Origin: Branchipolynoe longqiensis
Taxonomy: Eukaryota; Annelida; Polychaeta; Phyllodocida; Polynoidae
NCBI GenBank assembly: GCA_030323885.1
Contig: CM059193.1
Coordinates: forward strand, 51,550,749 to 51,614,748
Direction of reading: 5' to 3'
Length of the DNA: 64,000 bases
Shown: in pieces, positions 22,057 through 33,765 of the stretch
Position numbering within the stretch: position 1 is the stretch's first letter
Layout: every line of letters starts with the position of its first letter
Translations under genes and position numbers: made by a program
Notes under the pieces: model-generated
Databases searched by the model: none
What the model saw: only the letters and a program-made list of their open reading frames with translations
Told to the model about the DNA's origin: nothing

Positions 22057-22666
22057 ATGGACAATACGGCCAACGCAGCCCTCAACCAGGAGGTGGCGCG
22101 GTACCAGCGTGGCGCCCACGCCCCCAACACCGTCAGGGCGTATGCCACGTACTGGAATGCATACATCAGATTTTACGGCACCCTGGCCTCGCTCCTGTTC
22201 CAGCATCCACCACCCTGCTCTGCCAATACGTGGTGCACCTGCTGCGCCGCATGTGCTATTCTTCGATACAGCAATATCTCAACATCATACGGATACTTCG
22301 CCTGGAGTGGAACCTACGTAACCCGCTGGAGGGCAATTACCAACTCAGCATCACCCTCCGGGCCATCCGCCGCGAGTGCGGCGACACCACCAACCAGAAG
22401 GCCCCCATGACTGTCACGATGCTGCACGCGATACTGCGCAGCATCGACGTGCGCATCCCCGCCCACAAGGCAGCCTGGGCCGCGGCCCTCGCCATGTTCT
22501 TCGGACTCCTCGGGCACTCCAATATGATGCCCATTACCCGGGGGAGTTTGACCCCTCACGGCATTTGGGCGGTGCATGGATGCCCGCTTCACGCAGTTGG
22601 GCGTCAACCTAACCATCCACTGGTCTAAAACTAACCAATACCGCGGCCTGGCGCGCGTCATACCAT
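22057..22666 (+). pseudogene. tyrosine recombinase, N-terminal part (broken YR element)
   Basis: The start, NQEVARYQRGAHAPNTVRAY, is a SAM-like DNA-binding domain. After a frameshift near 22190 the frame continues with QYLNIIRILRLEWN and the catalytic domain AMFFGLLGHSNMMP. In the intact element at 4811-10411 the matching box is FFNLLRQSN, so the first catalytic Arg is Gly here. The frame is cut by the LINE after GLARVI. Confidence 0.7.
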
Positions 22667-24905
22667 TTTTGTTTTTTTTGTTTTTGTAAATATGTTTATT
22701 CTGCTGAATAAGTCTTTTTTCAGTGCTGAAGCACTGGTCTTCCAGCCATTTTTCAATTCAGGGTTATTTACACAAAAGGTATATAGAATAAGGTGACAAT
22801 ACCTGTTGAATGCACAATTTGCACCATGTAACACAATGAAATTCTGAAACCCAAAAGTTCCATAACAATATGGTACAGTAGTCTCATATAACTAGATCAA
22901 TATTAGTCAGATTAATGTGAGTATTTACATAGTATTTAGAATGTAAGCAGAAGTTATCTTCTGTATTCAGTTGGTAAACTTGTAGTAAGTTTCAATGTTC
23001 AGTTGCAGTTAGGCAAGTGGTATATAAATGTTGGTTTGTTAGGAAAATTCTAGTGTAACTCTAATGTAGTTAGTTATGTGAGTTTATGAATTATGTTGTT
23101 GGGGTGGGGTTGTTAATAATACACTGGACCAGCTGTGACCAGTGAAGCAGTGGGACCAATCCCAGTGCATTTAGGTCTTAAATTTTACATTTTTACCTGG
23201 ACTGTCTCTGTCATCGTATAGCCTATGGTTGACTGGAGATAACAGAGGAACAGCAACAAATTAAAAAAGTGAGGGGTGGGGGGGAGAAACCGAGGCTGAG
23301 GGTTCGGTGGTCTGCCACTTACGGTATGGTGACGCTATGGAACATACTTTACTGCAACTGCATAAGGGCCTGCCCAATCTGATGTACTCTTAGTGAGTTT
23401 TTAAATTCTAGGTAAGAGGATGCTGCCCTGGTTCTGGTTGGTAGGTTGTTCCACATCATGCTGCCTTTGTAAATTGGTGCTTTAATTAGTTTGTTTGTGG
23501 AAGGCTTGGGGACTTTGAGTAGAGTGGAATCAGCCCATCTAGTATTCCTTTTTGTGTTGTCTATATATTGGGTATCTCTGGCTCTTCTGTACATAAGTGA
23601 TAGGAGATGTGAATCTCTTCTAACCATTAGGTAATCTAGGTTTGCTTTGTCATACATTTCCTGTACACTTAGTGTTTTGCCCCAATAAATTGTTCTTAAC
23701 GCCCGGTTTTGGATCCTTTGTAGCTTAGTCAGTTGCTGCTTTGTGAGCAATCCATAAATTATATTATTATAGTGTATTGGTGGAACTGTTGATTTTTATA
23801 GCAGTAGAGCAGTGTTTTTGATTATGAGGCTCCACATCTTCCTGATTGTAGTCATTTTTAGTGCCAATGATTGAGTTAGTTAGTCTAGCCAGCTGTTGAT
23901 TCCCATTTAAGGTAGAATGGGTTGTGCTCTTGCCTTCCTTGCTTTGGTGCCATAAATGACAAACTCAGTTTTATTGGTGTTAAGGGATAGTTTGTTTTCA
24001 CTACACCACAGGTTAACCCTGGTCAGCACTGTTCGAACCTGATCGGTTGCTATTTGGAAATCTTTATTGTGTACTGTGAGTGCTGCATCGTCTGCAAATA
24101 ATGTGAATGTTGCATCCTCTGATACTTGGGGTAAATCATTTAAAAAGATTAGAAACAGAAGGGGGCCCAGGGTTGAACCCTGCGAAACTCCAGTTTTAAT
24201 AGTCCTGATGGTTGACTTAGTGTCATTAAGTTTTGTGCATTGTTTCCTATTAGTTAAGTAGATGGCCATGAATGTACAGGTTTTCTTCCCCAGTCCTGCT
24301 TTCTGGATTTTCTGCAATAGTATTCTATGGTCAATTGTATCGAAAACCATTTTGAAGTCGAGGTATACTACAATTGTAAGTTCACCTTTGTCCATGTTGG
24401 TCAATAACTCATCCATGAGAGAGGCCAATGCCCTAGTTGTTGATCTGTCTTTTCTAAATCCATTTTTTTTGGGTGGTTAGGTAATTGGAAGACTCTAACA
24501 ATGTTTTTATCTCATCATGTATTATTAGTTCTATGATTTTGCCAGGAAGAGGGAGAATAGATATTGGGCACAGCTCACTACAGTATCTTAGGTTATTGGT
24601 CTTTGGGATGGGTGAAACTGTAGCTAGTTTCCAGCTTTCCGGAAAAATACCAGTGTTGACCACTATGTTATACAGGTGTGTGAATTCATTTATAAGTGCA
24701 GTAATTGAAACCTTCATTCGGGCTCAGCTGATGTCTTTAATGCCAGATGACTTATATGCTGATGCAGCATTGACCTTTCTGAGGATTTGCTCCTGTCTTA
24801 TCTCAGTCAAATCATACGTCTGATCATTGGTGGTGACAGTGTAGGTGTCCTGACTATTTACAGCCTGGTCAAACTTTCTGGCAAGATTCTCACCTACATC
24901 AATAA
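22667..24905 (-). mobile_element. 5'-truncated LINE inserted in the YR recombinase
   Basis: Minus-strand non-LTR element. Its 3' tail, ACAAAAACAAAAAAAACAAA on the minus strand, lies at 22668-22690. RT parts are at 24454-24717 (fingers: LPGKIIELIIHDEI), 23907-24428 (palm) and 23349-23750 (C-terminal domain). YR coding sequence resumes on the right at ATTACCGCGC (24906). Only about three bases (ATT) could be shared as a target-site duplication. Confidence 0.85.
23349..24717 (-). pseudogene. LINE reverse transcriptase with frameshifts
   Basis: The palm shows VVYLDFKMVFDTIDHRILL (motif A Asp present; SKAF is usual where KMVF stands), GVSQGSTLGPLLFLIFLNDL and LFADDAALTV (catalytic FADD). The C-terminal part has LQRIQNRALRTIYW and a conserved AASSYLEFKNSLR segment. 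Three frames are needed, with breaks near 24440 and 23760-23900. Jockey/CR1-like by motif. No endonuclease is left in this copy. Confidence 0.8.
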
Positions 24906-25290
24906 ATTACCGCGCTTGGCCGTGTCCCCCCTCTGCCCGACGCAGGCCCTCTACAATGCCTGCCTTCTGTCCCTCGGAGCCCCCCCCCCCCCCCCCCCCC
25001 CACAGGGTCCCCTCCTGTGCCCGGGGGGCCGGGGGGGGGGGAGGCGGCGCCCTCACCCGGGCCATATTCTGTGCCATCATCCAGGGCGCCCTCCAGTGCG
25101 CGGGCTATGCGCCCGTAGACTACGGCACCCACAGCTTCCGGCGGGAGGCTGTTGCACCGTCTTCAACGCGGGAGTGTTGTAAGCGCGCATCCATGAGCTG
25201 GGCGGCTGGGCCTCGAACGCCTACATGGCTTATATCATCGCCGACACCACGGCCATCGGGCGCGCCAGCAGCGCCTTAGCCGCCGCTTTG
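24906..25290 (+). pseudogene. tyrosine recombinase, C-terminal part (broken YR element)
   Basis: Continues the split recombinase with LPRLAVSPLCPTQAL, then homopolymers, then ALTRAIFCAIIQGALQCAGY. The HxxR box is YGTHSFRRE (about 25120). After a frame change IHELGGWASNAYMAYI supplies the Tyr. His, second Arg and Tyr are all kept, but at least three frameshifts make it dead. Confidence 0.72.
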
Positions 25291-25450
25291 CCCCGTGTGT
25301 GAGGCACGCTCCCCCGCAGCCTCAACATGCGCACCACTACCACCCGCTGAGACTTTGGGACGCTGGGCGCGCAGGGGGAGGGCGCGCCGCCCGCCATGCA
25401 GCGGGCCAGCGCACAACGTCTCGCGGCAGGTGGCGGGTGCGCCTGGACAT

Positions 25451-26259
25451 TAATAACATTTAACCGCCAACAAGCTATTTCGAGGGCAGCGCGCGCACAC
25501 TATTACATTCTTATGTGACTTTATATATCATGTTATTGCTTCCATGTTTAATTGTCATTTAATATGTTTTATTTAGTCGGACTTTAATAAAAACTCCTCT
25601 TCACTCCCCCTGAGTGTTCGCGTTCATTTAAACGGGGTATTATATCTAAGTAATAGGCTCCCTACTAATAGAATTGCACTACTTGGATAGTTGTAATTGT
25701 AACTCTGAAGCTTATAATCCATGGGGGAACAAGTATACTAAGTTAGACACATCCCTGCCGGCGAAATGCCATCATCAAAAATACACGTAGGTGTGGATAA
25801 GTGTATTGCATACGGAGCCTAGATAGGTTAACGGTTAGGACTGACAGAAATACTCTCCCAAACCATGTGTAATATTCCAGAGTGGATATAAAACGGTTGA
25901 AACACTTGTGAAAAAAAAATAGGCACACACTCTCTGCCAGTTCTTTTTATGAGGCTGGTACCACTATATATATCCCTTACAGCTGATCCTGGAGCCACAA
26001 GGTCTCCAGTTTGCATGTGGTGTCGCTGGGAGGCAGTGTATTAGTCTTGGATGGAGAGAGGCTATGTACCAACAGGCTTAGGCACTCAACTCCCTTTTCA
26101 CTCCAATGAGGCTAGGTGGTGGCTGAAGGCTGACAACACATTCTATTCTATATACTAGTACGTACCATACACATTAGGTGGTGCCATACACATTAGGTTG
26201 GGGTCAGCTCGATCCTTATGTGGCTTACCCGATTGCTTGTTTTTGCTGATGGTTTAATA
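25451..26259. other. unassigned spacer
   Basis: The first about 190 bases may be the 3' end of the YR element (an AATAAA at about 25586). The remainder has no gene or recognised repeat. Confidence 0.5.
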
Positions 26260-27288
26260 GCCCTGTCACATTACGACGCTTCTCTCCAATGCGCGTCGAC
26301 GTATGTGATTTTCGGGCGGAACGTCGGCACACATCAGGAAGCATTACGTTTGCGCGCGTTGGCGCGCATTGGTAGACATTGATGAACGGCGACGGTCAGC
26401 GAGGATCGGCAGCACGCGTCGTGGTGCATCAAAAGTTTTGTGCTTGCACAAAACTTTCGACGCGTGGCAACGTGTGCTAACAACATGTGGGTGCGGACAT
26501 TATGGGGACGTTAGGAGGACGTCGAGACATGTTAGAAGCGCTTTGGATGAATGTTGCTCGGATGTTGCTTAACGTCGAATGACGTTGATATTTTTTCGAA
26601 CGACTGAGCGTTCCCTCAGCTCGTCGCTAACGTTCGATCGACGTTTGCATAACGTATAGCCGATGCGCTCTTGACGTTTCTCCAGCATTTCTCAATGTGT
26701 TGGACATGTTGGCCGCACATCTGGCGCTCGCTTAACATTGGTGGGCATTCTGCGAACGTTTTGTGAACGTTTAGTGAACGTTTAGCGAACATTTCGTCAG
26801 CTGATTGTGGGTTTGAGTATATAAAGGTAGGGATTTCCATGTTTGACCAGAACAGCTCAGCTCTTGGGAGGTGATGGATGTTAGTCACGCGTTACGCCAA
26901 CATCCGGCGCGCTCAGAGCACACCAAGAGGATGCTGATAACACGCTGCGCAACGCCGAGACGCGCCGATAGACACGGGAGGGAAGTAGGTCATGCGCTCT
27001 CGTATGTCGTGTAACACGTTCGCCGGTCACTAGCCGACTGCTGGAATAACGTTAAGCGAGCGCTATGCACACTCCGCACGCGCCAGAGGCTCGTTGGCAC
27101 ACGTTGCGAGAACCTTTTTTTTTTTTGTTTCGCCACGTGTCGACACACGTTGGCCACATGCTACTAACACGCTGCGCTGATGTAAAACTTTTTCCCACAC
27201 CGCCAAAATGTTGGATGTGTCTCGATGCGTACAACTTATTTTGCGCGTTGGCGGCACGCCAGCAAGAAGCGTCATAATGTGACAGGGC
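26260..27288. mobile_element. CCCTGTCA-ended non-autonomous DNA transposon (T1)
   Basis: Terminal inverted repeats of 24 bases (GCCCTGTCACATTACGACGC...) differ at one position. The interior has dozens of ACGTT/AACGT and GCGC words and no transposase. A 26-base palindrome at 26432-26457 has 11-base arms starting AAAGTTTTG, a CTTG loop, and arms ending CAAAACTTT. The same kind of central palindrome occurs in T2 and T3. No perfect target-site duplication. Confidence 0.85.
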
Positions 27289-28029
27289 CATAAGACCGGA
27301 TCAGCAGCAAAGGCCATCCATATCCACGGCCATATTCACACTGAAAACCTAGTGGTATTTATTCTGGCAGTCTTGTCAATCACATGCACATTCTTATATG
27401 GAAATTTACACGAAATTCCAAAATATTCAGATCCATGTGAAATGACAACAAAAAACATTTCTGATGCAATTTGAAATGGTTAGACTTTTATAAACTGTCA
27501 GTGAAATCTAATTCGCAAAACATAGCAACAAATTATAGGAAGCGGTAGGGGCCTACAACCCAACTGCTTTTAGCTTACCTAGATATAGTTATCGAACAGA
27601 AATATATGGGCAGGAAGACTGACTCCCTCTTTTATTTACCAGATTGTGTCTTATGGTTGACACAACATTCCCACCAGAATAGATGGACTCTGTGCTATAT
27701 ACATGAAAGCGAAATGCTTTCTATTGCGACACCAATGTTAAAGCTAATGGCTTGGTTTCCAAATCATTCATGTACCTATTTTTTTGTACGGCACCTTTTA
27801 AAAATATGCTGTAAGGTAATGTGATAGGTGTCCGGCCGCCCCAGACTCTTGTTCTCACGCATACACACCGGATGAACTACAAGGATCACGTACACTTCAA
27901 CTGTTTATTGTAGGATCTGCCCACTGCAACGTCCACATTCAAGTGACCCGCCCCCTCACTAGCTCGGCCCTACGTCACCTTTGTTGGGAGGGGGGTGGGG
28001 GTGGGGGTGGGGGTGGGGGGCTAGCCACA
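27289..28029. other. unassigned spacer with (GGGGGT)n tract
   Basis: No gene recognised. A (GGGGGT)n run at about 27988-28020 has the spacing of a strong G-quadruplex former. Confidence 0.6.
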
Positions 28030-28437
28030 CAGAGTGATGCGCGAGAAGGAAGAACAGAGGCGGAGGTGGGAAAACTGAGGCGTTTATTGTGACGCCTCGG
28101 GCAACATACAGAGAAACAGTGAGAATAACAATAAATGACAAAGTAAGGTACAAACAGGGTAACTGAGGAGGTAAACAGGCTGAGGAGGCACAGAGCAATA
28201 CAGGGGGCTCATGAGGAGCAGGGGGCTCGCGAGGAGCAAAGAGTCAGGGGCTCATGAGGAGCAGAGGATAAATAGTGAGGGGCTCATAAGGAGCAGTGTC
28301 AGAGTTGGTAGAGGGGGGGCCGAGGAGCCCTCCGCCAAAGAGTAAGGAGAGGGCTCGAGGCACGCCCGAGGCGGGGGCGCGGGGCGCCCGAGGCGGGGCC
28401 CGGAGAGGCAGGCCTGGATGAGAGGAGGGTCCGGGGT

Positions 28438-28839
28438 CTAGGTGGAGGGGGAGCGGGCGGCCAAAAGAAAAGGGTAGGCCCGCTCCTGAGGGCTGGGGGA
28501 GGAGGTCCGGTGAGGGTCGAGCAGGGGGGCAGCGAACTCCTCAGGGCTGGGCTGGGTGGGAATGGGGGTCGGGTCGGGCGGCTTCATGAAGGCGGTGTCG
28601 TGAAGGTCGGTGCCGTGTAGGTCGGTGGCTGGGCTGTCTGGGGGGGGGTCTCCCGTGAGGCTGGGCTGAGTCGTCTGAGGTGTGAGGTGCGAGGTGGTGA
28701 TCCTCGGCTTCGTCTGGGCGGCGTTTCGATCGGTGTTGCTGGGGGACCGTCGGTGGGCGTTGCGGAGCTGTCGGGAATGGTCGGGGTGAGGCGCCGGGCT
28801 ATGCCCCCCGGGCCAGCCGGGGGGAGGCCGGCGGATCAA
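28438..28839 (-). pseudogene. proline-rich N-terminal part of YR-element pol
   Basis: 133 residues, mostly Pro, Ser, Thr and His, overlapping the gag stop by four bases. The composition matches the proline-rich leader of pol at 6497-7000 in the Ngaro-type element. No RT motif follows before the stop, so pol is cut off. The overlap suggests translational coupling or frameshifting between gag and pol in the intact parent. Confidence 0.5.
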
Positions 28840-30053
28840 AAATCCGCCGAGGTGGCGGGGGTCTGGCGCTCACGGGCTTGCTTGGTGCGGCATGCGGCCT
28901 CGCTGTGCAATGTTAGTATGCGCCGGACGTTGGCGCAATACGCACAGACGTGCCGGTGCCTGTTTCCCACCTCGCCGTGAGCCTCTCCGAGGGGTGCCCG
29001 ATCGCACGAGGTGGGATCGCGGTTCCAAGCGGTGCAGGGGGCCCCGTGAGCGTGCCTATCGTAGGCGGTGCGGGTGTCGACCTGCTGCCGGGGGAGGTGT
29101 GCGCCTCGGGCCCCCTCGTCGCCTCGGGGAGCTGGTGTTGCCGGGGTGGTAGGCGTGGTGAGGGAGTCGAGCCTGACCGCGTTGAGGGCGACAGGGTCAT
29201 GCCAGCCCTGGGGGAGCCTTCCGTCCGCGATCCAGGAAAATATGGTCTCTGAGTACTGGCGGACGGTCGGCCAGGGGTGGATGAGGATGTCCCTCATGAC
29301 GGTGAGGTGGTGGTGGTGTAGGCCCTGGAGGGAGTGGGCCGGGAAGGAGGGATGGTTAACCAAGGTGAGGAGGGCGAGGCTATACTCGTCCCTGGTCGCC
29401 TCCCCGAGTTTTACCGCCTTGCGCCCCGGCCCCCTTTCCACGAGGTCGCAGGGGAAGACGTAGTCAGCGGGAATACCTCGGCGGCGTACGGTGTGTTGCG
29501 CCTCGGCGGATGCGAGGATGTCCCGGACTGCGTCGGCCGCGGATGTTGGGGTGTGCTCCGCGGGATCCTGACGGTAGGCGACCGACGGTGTCGAGCTGGC
29601 GTGGACGCGGCTGTACAGCTCGTACTGCGGGTGCAGGCCTCCGGGCTGAGTCGCGTGAGGTGGAGGCGGCGGCCGGCTCCCGGCTGCGGCGTGCGCCCGA
29701 GATGCCGGGACGGGCGGCAGGCTGTAGGCGGGCTCCTGCCGCGGCGCGGGTGCAGGCAGGTCCGAGGCTCCTCGGGCGATCCCCGTCTCAACGGCCTGGA
29801 CGCGGCTGGTGAGGCGGGTGATGGCCTGGATGAGGAGGGCGATCTCGCTGCTGGCGTGGCCCGAGGGTGCTGCGGGCGAGGTGGGGGCCGTGGAGGGGAG
29901 GGATCCCCCCGGGGAGCCCGAGGAGGGCCCCGGCGTAGCCATGCCGGAGATCTTGGAGGTTTTCCGGCTCTTTCCCTTTCCGCGCCCGGGCATGATGAAT
30001 ATCGGCAGAGGAGCAGCGATCCGAGGAGGAGTAGAGCCGGGCAGGAGAGCCAA
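28836..30053 (-). CDS. gag-like protein of the second YR-type element
   Basis: 405 residues, an intact frame. The N-terminus is basic (GRGKGKSRKTSK) and is followed by a Pro/Ser/Ala-rich region. A coiled segment follows (EIALLIQAITRLTSRVQAVE, about residues 70-90). The core (about 185-290) has DYVFPCDLVERGPGRKAVKL and YSETIFSWIADGRLPQGWHD, matching SKRVFSMIDDRRLPCGWDD of the gag at 5052-6308. The C-terminal finger has CTAWN, C, H, H and CAYCANVRR in the same order as the other gag (CHQWN...CAWCANK). The start may be a few Met later (MPGRGKGK). It would package element RNA. Alone among the YR genes here it has no stop or shift. Confidence 0.72.
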   Translation of the reverse strand: MALLPGSTPPRIAAPLPIFIMPGRGKGKSRKTSKISGMATPGPSSGSPGGSLPSTAPTSPAAPSGHASSEIALLIQAITRLTSRVQAVETGIARGASDLPAPAPRQEPAYSLPPVPASRAHAAAGSRPPPPPHATQPGGLHPQYELYSRVHASSTPSVAYRQDPAEHTPTSAADAVRDILASAEAQHTVRRRGIPADYVFPCDLVERGPGRKAVKLGEATRDEYSLALLTLVNHPSFPAHSLQGLHHHHLTVMRDILIHPWPTVRQYSETIFSWIADGRLPQGWHDPVALNAVRLDSLTTPTTPATPAPRGDEGARGAHLPRQQVDTRTAYDRHAHGAPCTAWNRDPTSCDRAPLGEAHGEVGNRHRHVCAYCANVRRILTLHSEAACRTKQARERQTPATSADF

Positions 30054-30159
30054 AGATAGAAGAAAAAGGGCAGAGAGCTGGAAGGGGGCTGGAGGCTGAG
30101 TGCCTGAGGGAGGCCGGCGGGCGGCCTTATAAGGGGGGAAGTGAGCAGAGGCAGGAGGG

Positions 30160-30330
30160 GGGTGAGTCGCTCAGGGCCGGGGGGAGGTGAGCAGTGGCGG
30201 GGGTGAGTCGCTCAGGGGCGGGGGGAGGTGAGCAGTGGCAGGAGGGGGGGGTGAGTCGCTCAGGGGGGGGGGGGAGGTGAGCAGTGGCAGGAGGGGGGGG
30301 GTGTGAGTCGCTCAGGGCCGGGTGAGTCGC
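30160..30330. repeat. G-rich tandem repeat in the YR-element leader
   Basis: About four copies of a 55-60-base unit, GTGAGTCGCTCAGGGsCGGG then GAGGTGAGCAGTGGC and a G run. Confidence 0.8.
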
Positions 30331-30489
30331 TCTCCCTCCCCTCGCATCAAACGAAATGCTTCGCATTACGACCAATGTGCAACCCAATGAGGGCACTGCC
30401 TGGTGGCTAGTGTGCTGCCACCTGGCGCAGTAGAGCTGTGTCGGTGTGTGGTGCAATCCCTGCAGCCACTGCGTATTGGTGGAGCTCAG

Positions 30490-33400
30490 GTATTTACATT
30501 TTTTAATTTCTTTTTTATTGAGGCTGTATTTATACTGTCCATAGCATATAAGCCCGGGTACCCAGGCTTGTTTTCAATGCTGGCCAGTTGTAGTGTTGGT
30601 GTTATCTTACCACACAGTAGCTGCTGATAAGTTATTTGATTGCCTGCATTTCAGTAGCAGATAGATAGTTGGTTGGTATGGTTAGTAGCCTATGTTAGTT
30701 TTTTTGGATTTTCTTGGCATATATGTATTTTATTTTGTTCTACTCTTATCACTAGACTAGCCTACTCCTATTTACATATCATAGGCTTGTACGTAGCTGT
30801 GTGGTGTGTTATCTGGCTACTTTTGAAAAGTAGCCATTGGGCGTCCTGCTGGTGGGCCATGACATATCACATGCCCCTTTGCAGTGCAGCTTAGTGGGGG
30901 TTTCCTAGCCTTATTTTGCACAGATATTTTGTGTAAGTTTTTAGGTCAGGAATTTGTCGTTCCTTTACCGTTTGGGCATTCCACACCTTGGCAGCCATTT
31001 CCAGTGTGTTTCTCTCATGAGCTTTTATTTGACTTCTGGTCTGCCTTAGTAGTGGCACATTATTTGCTCTAGTAGCCCTTTCTGGTTTTGTTAGGAGTTT
31101 ATTGTTTTGACTATAGCTATATGCTAATGTTTTCAAGTGAATTATTCTCCTATTTTCTAGTAATTCCACTTTGGTTCTTTTGTGTATGTCATAGGTGGGG
31201 TGCAGCTTGTCTACTCTTAGACAGATTTTTAGGGCTCTGTTCTGCAGTATTTGCAGTTTTTTTAGTAGTTATTTTCTCGCACCCATGTAGTTTACATCTC
31301 CATAGTCAAAATAGGGGAGCACCATGCCCTTGAAGATTTTTATTGACATTTCTTGTGTCATGTGGTCTCTTAGCTTTGCAAATAGCCACAGTTTATCGTT
31401 TACTTTCTGGATAATTTTGTTTATACATAGGTTGTAGTTTAGTTGGCTGTCCAACTCAAGGCCTAGGTATTTGTAATGGTCTACATTTTCTAATGTTTGG
31501 TTTCCTAACTTACAGTGTAGTTTTCTTTCTGGCATTTGTTTATGCGAGAAGAGTACTGTTTTTGATTTGCTTGGGTTGATTGTTATTTTGTTGGACTCAC
31601 ACCACTCATCTAGTTTTAGTAGGAGTTTATTTAGTTTAGTTATTACCTCCTCTTCTGTGGTGACATTTGCGTATATGACTGTGTCATCTGCATATAGTTG
31701 GAGGCATTCAGTTTGCAACCATTTTTCCAGATCGTTTATATAGATTATAAAGAGTAGTGGCCCTAACACTGATCCTTGGAGTACACCACATATGACAGGT
31801 TGGTTGTCTGATAGTGTATTGTTTATTTTTGTTTTCTGTTGCCTGTGCTCAGGTAGCATTTGATCCAATCCATAGTGTTGGATTTTATGCCCATGGTTTT
31901 TAGTTTTTCCAGTAGTATTTTATGGTGTACTGTATCAAATGCTTTGCTGAAGTCAATGAAGGCTGCTCCAACTAATTGTTTTTGGTTCATTGATGCCAGT
32001 ATGGCATTTGTTAGGTTAGCTATTGTTTTTGATGTGGAGTGCAGTTTCCTGAAGCCCCCTTGTCTTTCGTTTAGTATATCGTTTTTTTTCAGGAGTTCAT
32101 TTATGTGTCTATGTAACACTTTTTCAACGAGCTTGCCTGGGGTTTGAAGAATTGATGTTGGCCTGTAGTGTCCCATATTTTGTTTGTCTCCACTTTTGTG
32201 AATGGGGGTGATGGTTGCCATTTTCCAGGCTGAGATAAAATGCCCATGCTCAAAGGAGATGTTGAATAGGTCTACTATAGTGGCCGGGATGGCTTGGGGT
32301 GCCTCTTTCAGTATTTTAGTTGGTATTTCATCCATTCCACTTGGCTTATTCGTATTTATGTCATTTATTAATTTTTTTACTTCTATCATATCTGTTTTGC
32401 AGGTGGGGATTTCGTTCTGCACAGTTCCTGATCTGTTTTCCCATCTTTTAAAAAGAATTTCTGACAGCTTTTGCCCTATTGTGGCAAAGTGTCTGTTCAG
32501 TTTGTTTGCTGCATCTTCGTCTGTGAGCATTGCCCCTTCATTATCTTGGAAGTTTGTATGCTCTTCTTTGTTATTTTTTTTGGAATAATAGGTTTACATT
32601 TTCCCAGAATTTGTTTGTGTCGCTTCCCCAGTGTTTGTCCTGCTTTATTATGTATTTCTTTTTTGCTGTTCTCACAGCTTTGAGAGACTTGTTTCTGGCG
32701 ATATGGTAGGCCAGTTTGTCTTCTATTGTTTCTGTGCGATTTGCTTTATCACCCAGTTTACTTTTGGTTGTGATGAGTGTTAGCAGGTCTTTGTCTACCC
32801 AAGGGTCTTGGTTTTTTGTATTTTTCTTTTCTTTATGGGGCACATCTCATCAGTTGATTTTCTTATTTCTGTGATGATGTTGTCCCAATAGATATCAACA
32901 TCATCTCTGTTTTGTGTGATGTTGTTTATGTTTTGGTGCAGGTGATTTTTTAATGTATCTTCTGAGTAGTTTTTTAGGGACCTGCCCATTTTGTATTCAT
33001 AGTGATTTGTGCTTCCCTTGAGATTTTTCCTGGTTACATATACTAGTTTGTGGTCGCTTATACCCCAGCTTCTAGTGGCCCATTTGGTGGCATGGTTTGA
33101 GTTGGTTAGTATTAGGTCTATTGTTGAGCTATTATTGCTTAGCCTTGTGCTTTCAGTGATGAGCTGCTGCAGGCTAAGATTTTGATGGTGGTTTGCAGCA
33201 TTAGTTTATTTTTTTCATTGCTGCTGTAATTCATATTGAAGTCCCCTAGCACAAAGATTTCTGCATTTGTTGATTTTTTTTACAGTGTTTATGCTCTTTT
33301 CTAGTTCTTCAAGGAGTACTTCAATTTCACCTGACGGTGGCCTATAGAGGCTCACTATGGCTACATTTCCTTGTTTTTCGTTTTTTATTAGGCACCATAA

Positions 33401-33718
33401 TAGTTCTATGTGCTCATTTGAGAGATTTCTTGGTTTTAGCCTTTCAGTGTCTAGGTTTTTGGGGGCTTTGCAGTAAAGGGCAACACCTCCACCCTTCTTT
33501 GTTTGGTTCATTGCATTAATGGGTTGTCTGTTATTACGTACAAGCCTATATCCATCTATATTGAGGGTGTTGTTTTGGTGTTTGTCAGTGAACCATGTCT
33601 CTGATAATGTTAGTACATCTAGATTGTCTCTTTTAAGATGCATTTTTATTATGTCTATTTTATTGGATATGCTCTGGCAGTTTAGGTGGGCGAATATAAT
33701 TCTTGTGTATGCGCTTTA
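30490..33718 (-). mobile_element. LINE with endonuclease and RT (family L)
   Basis: Minus strand. It begins in the APE endonuclease near 33716 and ends in an A-rich 3' tail at about 30490-30520. The 3' UTR matches the LINE at 41190-43640 around GCCAGCATTGAAAACAA and the following GGCTTATA, so the two are one family. No ORF1 is seen here. Confidence 0.88.
30891..33716 (-). pseudogene. LINE ORF2: endonuclease, linker, reverse transcriptase
   Basis: The endonuclease (33215-33716) shows IIFAHLNCQSISNK, LTLSETWFTDKHQ, GGGVALYCK and VSLYRPPSGE. A frame break at about 33215 leaves the rest of the endonuclease in other frames. The linker (32571-32989) contains YHIARNKSLKAVRTAKKKYI. RT fingers and palm (31823-32530) have QGGFRKLHSTSKTIANLTN and AAFIDFSKAFDTVHHKIL. 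After another break, 31269-31868 has GVLQGSVLGPLLFIIYINDL and LYADDTVIY (catalytic YADD). The C-terminal part is 30891-31169. At least four frameshifts; CR1/Jockey-like by motif. It would nick target DNA and prime reverse transcription from it. Confidence 0.85.
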
Positions 33719-33765
33719 GCCACTATTGGGATTTCTGAATGCAAAGTACATGTGTGAACAAACTG

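Larger units (their letters stand above)
20374..25450 (+). mobile_element. broken YR retrotransposon (DIRS/Ngaro-like), split by a LINE
   Basis: GC-rich. The order is a CCCH-finger gag fragment, an RT remnant, RNase H, then tyrosine recombinase. The recombinase is cut by a LINE at 22667-24905 and resumes at 24906. The RT core is deleted. Long C and G homopolymers (20850-20872, 24979-25001, 25022-25040) disrupt frames. I could not find its split repeats, so the borders are approximate. Confidence 0.75.
28030..30380 (-). mobile_element. second YR-type retrotransposon (Ngaro/DIRS-like), pol truncated
   Basis: Minus strand, very GC-rich. A leader (30054-30380) precedes an intact gag (28836-30053) and the proline-rich start of pol (28438-28839), after which RT, RNase H and YR are absent. 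The 3' part (28030-28440) has a minus-strand AATAAA near 28085 and a GGCTCATGAGGAGCA repeat. The 5' terminus near 30346-30378 carries AATGC..GCATT, a palindrome shared with 34574-34822. Confidence 0.7.

Noticed and set aside
29334..30059. 241-codon plus-strand frame
   Set aside because: Antisense shadow of the gag on the minus strand; Gly/Arg-rich as expected from GC-rich antisense.
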